64,000 bases of DNA. Source: Monosiga brevicollis MX1. Lineage: Eukaryota > Opisthokonta > Choanoflagellata > Craspedida > Salpingoecidae. Both the position numbers and the translations under genes were made by a program. Positions 31,964 to 43,705 of this stretch are shown piece after piece; position 1 is the stretch's first letter, and every line of letters starts with the position of its first letter. The notes beneath the pieces are model-generated. The model did not search any database. It worked only from the letters and a program-made list of their open reading frames with translations, and was not told where the DNA came from. The stretch is taken from positions 3,160,835 to 3,224,834 of the forward strand of contig NW_001865039.1 in the NCBI RefSeq assembly GCF_000002865.3. Reading direction: 5' to 3'.

Positions 31964-34900
31964 ATGGCATGTTGGGTACAGCTGATGTTTGTGGCCAGTG
32001 CTTGGCTGGCCATGGGGCAAGGGTTGCCCATACGGGGGACTGAATTCGACCTCGCAGCAGCTGTCCGCACGGCTTGTGCGAGTTCCAGCCCGGCTCGGAT
32101 CGATATTCCTGCCGGTCGGTGAGTGACAACTGTTCCCACCTCGCCACGCCAAAGGAGCAACAAAAGCTGAAACCATGCACTCCATCCCTTTCTTGCTCTA
32201 GCCACGTTCTCCAGACCCCGATCGAGATCAACCAAACATGCAGCGCGGCCAGCCTATCTCTCGTGGGCGAGGCGTAAGTTTCGTGAAAAGAGTCTGCCCC
32301 AGCGCACGTGGCAAAAGGATACCGGTCCAAAGCAAACAGTCCGAATTCAGCTGCAGCTACCTTCTTACGCTGATTCAACCTGATTCCTTGGGCAGGGGCG
32401 CAATCGTGGACGGTGGCATCGCACTTGGGGCCTGGTCACCCCAGCCGAATCAACCCGGCATCTTTACAGCCAGTGTGCCGCCGTCCTACCCTGGTCAGGC
32501 CCTCCAGCTTTGGATCGGGGATGAGCGCATTCCGCTGGCTCGATCACCCACAATGATCTGGGAGCAGATTGCCGTACGTTGCCCGAGCCACAGATAGCCT
32601 CGCTCTGCCCCCACCCTTGACTTGCGCAGCCCAGCCCAAGTATCGGGAAGTGTGCCTCGTATTCATGATCGAGCCGGCGCTTCTGTTCATGGCCCTGACA
32701 CTGGCTGTTCACAAACAAACGTGTGCTCAGCCGGGTGCAGCTGAATCTTACTGGATGCAAGTTGGTCCCAACCAGCTCCTTTCGTACAATGCCACGGCTG
32801 GCTTGCAGGTATGAAACACCCCAGGCCACGGTGGGCTGGAGCGCAACATGCTTTGCTTGAGTTTTCGTTCGCCACTCTGCTACTTGGTGTCTGGGGTTGA
32901 GGTAATGCCGTGGTCTGGTCCGTAGATGGTGGTGTACGAGTCGTGGACAGCCTCTGTGCATCAGATCGCCCACATTGACGCTTCCAATAACAACATCTCC
33001 GTCATCAACCCGATTCCGTCCCGGTGGCTCTCCGGCGGCACGTCGGGCGCGAGTGGCCAGCGGTAGGTTTGCCTGAAAGTCCATGCGTATGATGGGGGCA
33101 TTGGTTGACCCCTCTTCTTCTGCTGCCTACCACGCCTGGCTGGATACTCAACACAACCTGCTCCCCAGCTACTACGTGCAGAACGCACGCGAGTATGTCG
33201 TGGCGGGCTCGGGGTACTTTTTCCACGACGCCACCCAGGGGTTGATCTTCTACGCACCCATTGACGGTGCCGCGCCCCAGGTCCGTGAGGGCGAGTCTTT
33301 AAAACATCGCGAGGGCACGCGCACGCATGCGCGCAGCAAACGGGACGCACCCGCTCTTTGTCGTCACAGCCACTGCACTGGAAGCAGGCTCCTTATGCGT
33401 GCACTCTGAACTTGCTGCAGGTCACCGGTTACGTGGCCCTGTTACCAAGCCTGCTCAGCGTGAGCCAGTTTGCCCACCTGAATGTGAGCAACGTCATCTT
33501 TGAACACAATCGTGCCGACCTTGGCCTTTGCTTCCAGTACGTTTGAGCTTTTATGAAGCTGGGAAAGCTGCCAGGCTCGCCGCACCTGCATCATTGGTCA
33601 CTTGCTTTGAACGAATGTATTGCAGGTCAACGTGCTCCTCGCAGGCTGGGGATGGTCGATATGGCCTGCTGCAATTTGCTCACGCGCAAGACGTTAATTT
33701 GAACAACATCACCGTCCGTCACGCGGGAAGTTACGGGGTGGCCTTTTTTGGTGGCTGCGTGGATGTGGCCTTGACGCATTCCAAAGTGCACGATGTGGGC
33801 TTTGGTGCGGTTCGTGCCGGCGCCGCTGCCGGTGGCGTGCCGGCGCCCACCGATCCAGCGGCCACCGGTGTCATTATCACCGACAACAACTTTTTTGACG
33901 GTTCCCACATCATCCGGTCAGCCCCTCACGAGAGCACGCTCGTTGTCCATTGTTGCCCAAGGCCCGCACCGAATCTTTTGCTTCTCTAAACGGTCTTTAG
34001 TGATGGCTTGGTGGTCAAAGGACAAGCGATTAACGTGGCTGAATCGGTGTCTTGTTGCTCCTTTGCCGTGCGCCGTAGGGCCGGTTGTGGTGTGCTCATG
34101 CAGGCAGCCAACAACAGTCGGGTCTCACACAACATGATCCGCGACTTTGACTATACTGGCGTGAGCATTGGTTGGACCTGGAACTACATCCCCACCGGTA
34201 AAAAGGACCTCTTGGGCTTTCCTCAACCCCAAGGCGAATGTGTGCTAGGGCCTTATGCTGATCTTTTGCCCTGCGTGCGCTTAGCCAACACCAATAACAT
34301 TGTGAGCTACAATCACATTGAGAACATTGGTCGGCGGCAGCTGAGTGACATGGGCTGTGTGTATCATCTGGGCGAGTCGCCTGGGACAGTTATCAGCAAC
34401 AACGTTTGCATCAACGTCACGAGCTTCAACTACGGGGGCTGGGGCTACTACTTGGACCGCAAGTCAATGCCCCCTGCCGTGGCTGTTTTGATTGCGTTCT
34501 TTTCTCCTCCTGCCTGACTTTTGATGCCATCTTGCAACTCACGGCACCTCCTTGCTTTTGGGCTCGGGCTAACACAGAAGCGAGCTCCAACGTGACTGTG
34601 ATTAACAACGTGGCGTACAAAACAAAGTGTGGCGGATTTCACCAGCATTATGGTGCGGATGGAAAAGAAAGAAGAAAACGAGCGCCAACGCCCGGGGGTG
34701 GGGCAGAGGCGTGTCTGACCCCACGACGACGGTGTGATGCTTGGTAGGCATGAACAACGTGATCCGCAACAACATCTTTGCCCTGGTGGACCGGGAGGAC
34801 TGCGATGCGGCTGTACGCTCCTCAGCTCATGATGCGCCAGGTATGACACCCGTCATGTTTTGTTTCTGCATTGCATGCGCTTGAACCACTGGGGCAATGT

Positions 34901-35888
34901 GGTTGGGATGGCAACGCTGGTGAGATCGGCGGGCCATGTTTGAGGAGGAGGGGGGGGATTGTTAGCTGTGTTTGGCTCAAGACCATCGACCCTGCACTAG
35001 GCGACGAGGGGGACCGAGCTTCATTCGTGTTTGAGCAGAACATTGTGGCCGTGGACTTGGGGTTGCTCTTCTATTCCACGACCAAGAACGGGTTTGCCAA
35101 TGAGAGTTTTGCAAAAAATCTTTATTGGTCTTACAATGCCTCGGCATCACCCAGCTTTCCCTGCGACCCATCGCGCCCTTTTGGCGATCATTGGTGGCTT
35201 ACCACCAACGAGGGCCTCAGTCTGGGTCAGCGGCTTTATTCTCAAAACCGCCAGGCCAGTTTGTATCTCGATGAGCATGCCAACCTGTGTACCTGGCTGG
35301 CGACGGGTGATACAAATCAGACAGTGTGGTGCACCAACACCACGCAAAGCGCTGCCGTGTCGGCAGGTGCAGCCAACATGCAGGGGGATGGGAACTTGTG
35401 TGTGGATGTCAACGTTGGTCAGGGCACCAAGTCACTGTGGTGTGACATGGAGTCGGCCCACGGCACGGGCAGTGACTACTTTATGATTCTCAACAATGAC
35501 GCCTCCATCTGTGTGCACAACGGCACTTCTCCCTCGGTCTCGGATCATGGTAGGATTATAATGCTCGGCTCGGCCACAAACGTGCAAATCTCTACCATTG
35601 CCTCACTGAGGCCTTCACCTTCTCGCCATAGGCCCGTTGTGGTGTTCGCCAGGCGCGCCAATCTATGAGAAGACCGGTCAGCGCTGGGGTGAGAGCTCGC
35701 CTTTCCCCACGGACTGCTCCTGGAGTGATTGGCAAGCCCGAGGCGAGGACGTGGAGAGCTTGATTCAGGACCCCCGCTTCATCAACATAGCCTCGGGCAC
35801 CAACTTTCAGCTTGATCCCAGCAGTCCAGCCTTTACCCTCGGGTTCCAAGCCATTGATACCAGCACGGTCGGGCCGCGGCCTCTTTGA
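31964..35888 (+). CDS. Secreted right-handed beta-helix protein with inserted bulb-lectin-like domain
   Basis: Probable extracellular carbohydrate-active protein. Exons 31964-32118, 32202-32273, 32396-32573, 32635-32808 (start uncertain; could be 32731), 32926-33062, 33169-33280, 33421-33536, 33626-33916, 34001-34458, 34578-34652, 34748-34840, 35001-35549 and 35632-35888 stay in frame (888 codons, or 856 with the shorter exon 4). The N-terminus MACWVQLMFVASAWLAMG looks like a signal peptide. Beta-helix family landmarks: GAIVDGGIALGAWSP, YYVQNAREYVVAGSGYFF, YTGVSIGWTW, NVTVINNVAYKTKCGGFHQH, NNVIRNNIFA, and the closing DPRFINIASGTNFQL and SPAFTLGF. At residues 690-800, between the last two beta-helix parts, lies a B-lectin-like stretch (SLGQRLYSQNRQ, MQGDGNLCV, NNDASICVH). 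One intron appears to use a GC donor (34459). Confidence 0.85.
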
Positions 35889-36509
35889 TGCGGTGCTGCC
35901 CTAAAAGCAAGATATTGTCCTTACCGAGAAGCGTCCCCTTTTTCCTCATGTCAAACGACCAAACCGTTCACATTGGTGTTCCTCTGATGTTGATACGGGT
36001 GTTGTTGCGCTTCTCTGATTTACCTCTGTTTCTCAGTGTGGTTCAGTTCATGAACTGGTTGCCCCTCTCATCATCTCCCCTACTTACACGCCCGCCTCTG
36101 CCTCTGCCTCCATACCCATCCGAATCCCCTGAAATCCTTTTGTTTGTCCAAAGGGGGCGGTAAGCTGCATGCACGACTGGACACACACACACACACGCGC
36201 GCGCGCTGGATCTCTCAGATTTCAAATCGGTAGCCTGAAGCAGATCGGGACTGGGCCAGGGCCATCAATCGTGAGGGAAAGAGGCTGGGCTACATGGCAT
36301 GGGGCATGAGACCGTACTAGTGTCAAGTGGCTTTTGGCGCAAGCGGCGCTGGTCGTTTCGAATAGGTGGGCTTGGTGGTGTTGGGCTCACTGTGATCCGT
36401 GCTATCTTGTTGTTAGATCGGTCCTGACTCAAGTGGCGTGTGACACCGGTATCTCGCGCTTCCCACCGTGTGGCGGCTTCGGCGAAATTCTCGCGTCAAA
36501 CCGGCAAAC
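35889..36509. other. Intergenic, same-strand
   Basis: 620 nt between the beta-helix gene and the TRPV-like gene. It contains a short CA/CG alternating tract near 36181-36206 on the plus strand. No exon is supported. Confidence 0.5.
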
Positions 36510-39500
36510 ATGTCGCAACGCGAGGACATACCGCTCAGTACGTCTCTCACCAGCAGCGATCTCGTGTGTCTCTCTGTGTGTGAATGCTGTCATGCGAGTG
36601 CCTGGCTGCAACTCACATCAAGGCGCCTGATCTCACCTCAAGCAGAGTCGATCAGCCGACACAGCTCGTCGGTGAAGAACAACAGCAACGCCATCAGCCT
36701 CACAACCCGGCAACACTCTAGCGCTGCCAAACATGAGGAAGAGCGAGGTACGCGAGCAATGCCCCCCAACCCTTTGGTCCCGAACTGATTGGCCTCGTGC
36801 CAGCATCTCATCACGCTCGGCCGCTGTCGTTGCCATGCTATCGTGTAGTGCGCCAGGCCCGCGACTGGTCCACCCAAAAACAGTTTTAGTATGTGACGTG
36901 CAACATCCAGGCACAATCGTTGTTTGCAGTCCCTCACGCCTCTTACCGTACGCTTGATACATTTCTCTTTCCACAGCGCGGCCAAGAACAACAGCGTCAG
37001 CGTGCTCAAGGCGTGGGAGGCCGGACGCTCTCGTGAAGAATTGGTATGGGCTCTTGCCTGCTTCAAACTCCAAATGCCCAGCAAAGTGTGTTCAAGTTCT
37101 CAAACTCGCCTTCTGACGTGCCTTCTTCTCGTTGATGCTTCCAGCTGAGCATCTATTTGGAGCAACGCGATGCCGTCGGCGCAACCCCGCTGCACGTAGC
37201 CATCCTCTGCGCTTCAAAAAATGTGGCTCGCTACCTGATTGAGACGTGTGTTTTGCTCGCTTTCTACTCAAACTGGGTGTGGCTGTACTCGGACCATCCT
37301 TGCTCACAAAAAAATCGTTTCTTGCCTCTGGCCTAACAGGTATGGCAAGGCGCTCGTTGCCGCCCAATACGACTTGTTTAACCCAAATCGACCTTCATTG
37401 TATCAGGTATGCTCTGGCATCCATCGGTTTGCAAAATCGTTGACTCGGTACATGGGCTCTTTGTTGACAGGTCCCGGTTGCCCGAGTGTAGGGTGAAACA
37501 GCACTCCATCTGGCGATTGTGAAGCAACAAGATGAATTTGTCCGCCTCTTGGTACGCCAAGCCCCAGCACGTTTGTTGACTTCCAGAAGACGTGTCGTGC
37601 GACCACGCTGACTCGACTCGTTTGGCCAGGTGCAAGCTGGTGCCGATGTCAACGTGGCCTGCTCTGGCGAGTTTTTCGATCAGGACGAGGCAGACAAAGG
37701 CATCTACTTTGGCTCGCGGCCCCTCCACTTTGCCGTGTGCTCTCGCCGCGCCGATTGCGTCGAGTATCTCCTCAATCACGGTGCTGATCCCGCCCTTGTG
37801 GTAAGAGTCTGATCAACGGCTTTGACCACTCACGGCGTGCTCCACCACCCGCTTGCTCACGGCGCGCGCCGCGTCAATCACGTTCTTGATTTGTCGATGG
37901 CAGGACAAGTATGGCAACAATGCCCTGCATTTGGCCGTGTGGTACGGCTACCCGGAGATTTACGACCTGCTTGCCAGTCGCAACCAAGGCTTTGAAGATA
38001 ACATCCTTGTTAGTCCATCAGGCATCTGCTTCGCCTGGCCACACAATCACGCCCTGCAATTTCCCGACTGTACGGAACCAATCTAACGCCGCTATTCTGT
38101 AGGCCATGCATAACAATGAAGGGCTGACGCCCCTTAAGCTGGCTGCCGTGCGCGCTGATCGCATGATGTTTCACCACATCCTGCGCCGACGCCGCGAGCT
38201 GTCTTGGTACGGTCTGGCTGACGTGGGTGTGCAGACCGTCCTCAAGTCTCTTCTCATTTTGTGCTGCCCCCGTAGGGCTTTTGGTCCCGTCCGTGAATTC
38301 CTGTACCCCATGGACGAGCTCGACTCCCACTACGAGGACAACGACGTCGACGTCAGCGCCATCGAGTTGCTCGTCCGTGAAGGCACGCTGGAACATGCGC
38401 AGATCTTGGCTGACCATCCCGTCATGTTCGTTATAAAACCGATTTTGGCTGAGCTTGCCAACACTCAAGAACGATGGCGACGATTCTGAATGGAGCGCAT
38501 CCATTGGTACTCACACCGGTCTTGTTCCCGTAGTGACATTCTGGTTGAGAAATGGGTCAAGTCTGGCCGGCACATCTTTTGGATCAGCTTTTTTGCTTAT
38601 TTGACGATGACTGGCAGCGTTACCGCTGGTTTGTGCCTGCCGTCAAAGTCCTCCGCTTTGTCTTTTTGCATAGCTGAGCTTGAATGTTGATGGCTCAAGC
38701 TCGCAGTCATCTGCGCGGGTCATCGACTGCTTGAGCAAGCCCAATCTCACTCAATCATCGTTGCTCTTGCGCCCGCTCGTGCTCGTTGATATAGCACTGC
38801 TCATGTCGCCGGGGGATCCAAACGTGTACGATGGAACTCGGGGCGACGTGCGCTTGGTGCTTGAAATCTTCTCGGCAGTTTTTGTTCTCTTGGAAACCAT
38901 CTTTGAACTTCGAGGTTTGGCATCTCGCCGAGACGAGGCATGGGGCACGGCATTGGGCCTGGTGCCTTTCTAGTTTTGCTCATCCTGAATATCGCGCTTC
39001 CCACCGTCCCCTTGCAGACGTCATGACGTCACCAGTTCGAAACCACTCGCTACGTGCCGGCTCCATCGTCTTCAAGTATGCTTGACTTTTTCTAAGGCCT
39101 TTCTCACTGTATCCTTGCTCATGCCACGTCTGCCCACCTATCCTCGTGCCTTCGGCGTGTAGCGTGGCGAGCTGGTGCTTCCGTGTGTGTGTCTTGATTG
39201 TGATTGTGCTGCGGATTGGCAGCGTTTCCAGCAACATCCAGCGCACTTTCATGTCCTTTTTGGCTGGTGAGTACTTTGCGCGTTGTGCGGCACAAGGCAG
39301 ATTCTGTCTGATGGCTCATTCTTGCTGTTGCATGTGACAGTCATGGGCTGGATGCAAATGCTCAATTTTGCTCGTGGTATCCAACCGCTTTCCAACTTTA
39401 TCCTCATGACTGAGCACATGGCCATCAACATGATGTCCTGGTTTGTCTTCCACGCCCTCTACCTCAGCTTGCCATTTCCATTCGAGTTTAAATGGACTTT

Positions 39501-42500
39501 TATGATTGAACATGTGCCTGCAGGATGGTGGTGTTTTTGGTCGAGCTGGTCGCCTTTGCCGTGGCCTTTCAGGTTCTCTATGACCACGCACCAAACCGTG
39601 ACATTGAGTCGGACTTCCCTCGCGAGGCCAACAGCACGCAATTGGCCATGTTCACCCTGGTCAAATGGACTCTGGGAGACCTCCAGTTTGACTCGATCGA
39701 TGCGGAGGCTAGCGCTTCGCCGACGGCCATGTACATTCTCTTTGTTGTTTTTGTTGCCCTGAGTATGTACATTCCTGGCACCGACATTCACAACTCTGCA
39801 GCTTGTGTGTTTGTTGCGAATCAGTTTAAAACTTATGCTTGCATGCTTGTGCAATACACGATGTTGCGTAGCCGTTATCATTCTCTTCAACATTCTCATT
39901 GCCCTCATGACCAACGTCTACCAAGAGGTGTGTCCCTCCAGCTTTTGCACCCACATCCGCTCTTCCCTGCGTAACGCGCTTGCTCTCCTCATGAGCTTGT
40001 CTTGCTCCTTTTTCTCCTGCCGAACATGAACGACTTCAGTTTCAAAAATCAGCCAACCTGCTTAGCGTTCTTCAGTTTGCGCATACGACCTTGGGCCTTG
40101 AACGCCGTGCCTTGGTTGTGGGCTTGTCAGGTCGTGTGGGTCGTCCTGGCTCCGACTGTGGCCGATTGCCAGACAAGTATTACAAGGTACGATCTAAATA
40201 GAACCGGACGCGGCTAGCCTGGCGCATCCTTGCTGATGTTGTCCACCACCTGTATCTGGGCTCATGGACTTGCTTGATGGGTCCGCACAGGCTGTTTTAG
40301 AGCGCCTGGCCATTGACGAAAACGGGCGCGTCATCGAGACTGGTACGACAACGACTTGCCTGTGACTCATCGGCAGCCATCTGCTGGCTGTGGCCAGGTC
40401 TTTGTCGGGCACTCACCATATTCGGGCCTGGCACCTTGATTGAGCCACGCAGAGGGTGACCACAAGTCTGTGGACCGCGTTTGGAAGCGGCTACAAGCCG
40501 AACAAGGCCATGCCCCCCATGTTCCTGGGTATGCTGGCGTTCTGGCATCATGATTGCAAGCGTGTGCTGCGTGTAGGCTCTCCACCATGCTTCGAGAATT
40601 GCCTAAAGTCAATCTCAATTTCCTGTCAATGTGTTGTGGCATGACTTGACACTAGTTATCACTTGGCCATTCATCAACTAGTGGAAGGCCGCTGGAAGTC
40701 ACTCATGCGTTTGATCGACTCAGAATCGCCCAACCGCAACTACATCACGGATTTTGAGGAGGTGTGGACCATACCCCTTAGTTGGGGCGACTCGCATGCG
40801 GTCTTCCTGCAGGCATGGTTGTGCTGAACGCGCACTCACTGGATTTGTCTTGCTCGTTGCTTGCTTTTATCTCAGTTGCATCAAATGCTTAAGCGTTACG
40901 GTGTCTATCAGTCAGTACCTGGTGTCTTGCACTGCTGTGACGCCTCCCATTTGCATTCGAGCTGATGGACTGACTTGTCCCCATAGGAATCGGAGCGCCA
41001 GTCGAGAGACCGTGTCCTTTATCCTCCAGGATATGTGTTTCAATCAAGCCCTGAACATGGTGAGAAGGCGCGCCTGATGGGGTTTCCCACTTATCACCGC
41101 AGCCTTGCCGTCTCACGTGCCGAATTCTGGCCGAGGGTCGTAGACAACCGAGCTTCATAGTGATGTGGCCGCGGCTAGTCGGGAGGTAGCCACGTTGCTG
41201 GATCCGGACCACGACGACGACATCCCCATGGAGACGTTTGCAACGTTTTGCCGACTCAATCGTCTCAGCCTGCTGCTCGAATCGGGTCACTGTGCCCACG
41301 TCAAGTCGGCTCTCATCATTGTCGGCATGCAGAACGACTTTATCACTGGCAGCATGCCCGCCAAGGTTCGCCAATCACGCTGAGAGCCAAGCAGCAAAGA
41401 CAAACCGCAGTGAACTCAACTCCCGATGGTTGCGCCTGCGCCGAGCTAAGCATTGCTTGTCTGCTTGGTGCCTGACCATAGGATGCCTCGCGCGCCCGCG
41501 AGGTGTGCCAACTCATTGACCAGCTGCGAGGCCACGTTGATTACGTTCGTCGAATATGCCCGTTGTTTTCACCACCCTTCTCGTCAGCGCGCTGACAGTG
41601 GCTCATGGTGCGCTGTGTGTCTTTTGGCACAGGTTTTTCGCGTGGAAGAGTCCCATCCGCCCAATCATTGCTCCTTTGCCCCCGAAGGAACGACGCCCAC
41701 GGCGTTGTCACTAACGGCACGGGCCAAAGCCTTTTATCAGTCAGAGACTGATGCCGACACGGATGAGACGCTCGAGGATACACACGTGGCAATGAGCCGA
41801 CACATTCCCCACGTGGATGAGGCCACTTGGCCCAAGCACTGTGTCGTGGGAACCGAGGGGGTCAAGCCATATTCCGAACTGGTATGCCACACCACTCCTG
41901 CCTTTCCCTACACAAGGGCCGAGAACGCTGCATCAAGCTGATGCTGATGCCGATGACACCTGCGCCTGCCCTTGTACAGACTTGTAAGATGGATGACTAC
42001 GTCATTGTGACTGGGCGACACCCCGAAACGGAGCAGTTTAGCGGCTTTTGGGATGAGAACCGCAAGTATCAGACCAAGTACGTATGACAGATGGCACCTG
42101 CACCCATAGCGCACCTGCCCTCGATTCAAGTTTTCACGTTTGCCCTGTGCTCATCCGTTCTCCAACTTGCCCTGTGCTTTTTTAATTTCTGGTGCCTGTG
42201 ACAAATTTGTTTAGCTTGCTGCGCTATTTGTTTGACAACGACGTGGTGCGCCTCTTTGTGTGTGGTGTGGGCGTCGATGTTGGTGTTGGCCGCACGGCGC
42301 GCGATGCAAAAACCTACGGTATGGCCGCTGCTTACCATGAACCTGGCCTCTCGCAACAACATCCATACCATTTGGTTTTTGCTGCAATAAAGGGGGCTGT
42401 CGACGGACTTTGATCGCATCATCGCGCGCTCAATGGTGCCCTTCTCCTGCGGTTCTCTAGGATTCGACACCTTCATCATCAAGGATGCCAGCATGCACTT

Positions 42501-42912
42501 TAAAGATGGCTGGGTCAAAGAGATGGCTCTGGAGCTGGATGCGGCAGACGTTCAAGCTGTGACCAGTGACCAAGTACCAGGGGTAAGTTGGCAGTGGGAC
42601 CGACTCACTCTTGGTCGTGCGATCCGCGTTGGTGGGTGCACGGTCCACCTGTAGCCCTCATCATCTGCATGTCTGTGCCTGCAGTTGGTCCGGGAGATGC
42701 GTGACAAGGAACGCAATATGAGCGATCTAAGCAATGTTATTGAGCGTGCGGGGGCCACGCGTACGGCAGTACGCCGTCGTCCAACGCACATTACCAGTCG
42801 TCGCCACACCATTGCTCACCTGACGTCATCGGAACACACCAAGCGTTTGGCCATGCAGCTCATCCGGGAAGCTGACATGGACTCTGAGTCGGACGACGAC
42901 TCTTCCATCTGA
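36510..42912 (+). CDS. TRPV-like cation channel fused to EF-hand-like loop and nicotinamidase-fold domain
   Basis: Exon ends: 36510-36537, 36643-36747, 36849-36888, 36977-37043, 37145-37245, 37340-37406, 37492-37551, 37630-37800, 37904-38008, 38103-38206, 38276-38425, 38534-38628, 38795-38914, 39018-39075, 39163-39266, 39341-39440, 39524-39762, 39872-39927, 40040-40186, 40291-40342, 40453-40528, 40656-40761, 40876-40910, 40987-41059, 41144-41365, 41482-41544, 41633-41881, 41980-42077, 42215-42318, 42461-42582 and 42685-42912: 1,114 codons plus stop, every phase consistent. Residues 80-285: ankyrin repeats (VGATPLHVAI; GETALHLAI; GNNALHLAVW). 335-590: six helices with VEKWVKSG before S1, GWMQMLNFARG in S4-S5, pore FTLVKWTLGDLQF and S6 VIILFNILIALMTNVYQE. 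600-750: cytosolic linker. 773-785: DPDHDDDIPMETF. 808-1040: isochorismatase/nicotinamidase fold lacking its catalytic residues. Confidence 0.9.
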
Positions 42913-42930
42913 TTGCCTTTCCTTCATCAT

Positions 42931-42973
<43 letters not shown>

Positions 42974-43221
42974 GTTATTGTTGTTGTCGCCGTTGTCGTC
43001 GTTGTCACTTTGTTTAGTTCGTGCGTTCCTCAAGCGATGGCCCTTTATTCCGTCGATGGGGCAGCTGACAATGGCGCCGCTCACGGGGTCTGATCAAGCT
43101 GCTCATGAGGTGGCGGCAGAACTTGTGACTCCATCAATTAATAATTTTTTTTTTTTGATTTTTTTGCCATCCACCGCATCGTCAGAGCCTGAACAGGGCC
43201 AGCGGGGCCTCATCATCATTA
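42913..43221. other. Intergenic with (GT)n array
   Basis: 309 nt after the TRPV-like stop, including a pure GT array at 42934-42971 and T-rich runs near 43144-43165. No gene. Confidence 0.6.
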
Positions 43222-43640
43222 TTAGCTAATGCCGGTGGGGTCTACGCGCAGATCTGAGCATCTTAGCACGCCTGATCCAGGACCAAAGATGGGGCTCTCG
43301 TCCGGGTGCACCAGTCCAGTGATGGTCATGATACCCATGGCCGGGCCCGCAGGGTACGAGGCCTCGGCCTCAAAACCGCCAGGCTTGCGCGACGTCGTCC
43401 CAGCGTGCACTAATCACGTCTCTAAACTGATACACGGTGCCCTCATTGTTGCCGGCAATCTTCGGAAACGTGCCGAAGCAGGCTGCCACCGAGTTGACGA
43501 GCTGCCGACCTCGCTCTGAGGCCAGGTCCACCAGGTCCATGATGCCAGTCACCTCAGCACATCCACCGGCGCGAATCACCACGACACAGAACGATCTCTT
43601 GCCTCTACGCTCGGCCCCACTGACCCACACGCCTTCGAAC
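43222..43640 (-). CDS. Putative exon or gene fragment, unrecognised
   Basis: A minus-strand frame at about 43636-43370 has no ATG but reads as protein-like sequence (GVWVSGAERRGKRSFCVVVI; GIMDLVDLASERGRQLVNSV; GTVYQFRDVISARWDD) before a TGA at 43370. A second frame overlapping its end continues 43409-43222 with EAEASYPAGPAMGIMTITGL and a TAA. Either a gttttg donor near 43374 joins to a downstream exon, or a frameshift separates the two parts, or this is a decayed gene. No upstream exon was found, and the adjacent sequence is repetitive and near an assembly gap, so a truncated or broken copy is plausible. Function unknown. Confidence 0.35.
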
Positions 43641-43705
43641 GCCCGTCTTCAGAGAGACTGTGGGGGAGAACCGTTCTCCCAAGAGGGCGGGCATGCAGTG
43701 GGAGG

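Noticed and set aside
32650-32730. A hydrophobic stretch in exon 4 of the beta-helix gene as a transmembrane helix.
   Set aside because: It is flanked by usable splice sites in the same phase (gtgtgc ... gctcag) and has no counterpart in the family, so it is probably intron; left as an uncertainty in the model.
37492-37551. A retained reading of the 37407-37491 segment as extra ankyrin sequence.
   Set aside because: It contains an in-frame stop (gtgtag) that is better read as the acceptor of the next ankyrin exon.
38426-38532. An apparent TGA (38487-38489) ending the ankyrin exons before the channel exons, suggesting a pseudogene or two genes.
   Set aside because: A donor at 38426 (gttcgt) and acceptor at 38533 (cccgtag) remove it and restore phase, giving HPVIDILVEKW, which fits the TRPV pre-S1 helix. 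The same donor type is used elsewhere in the window.
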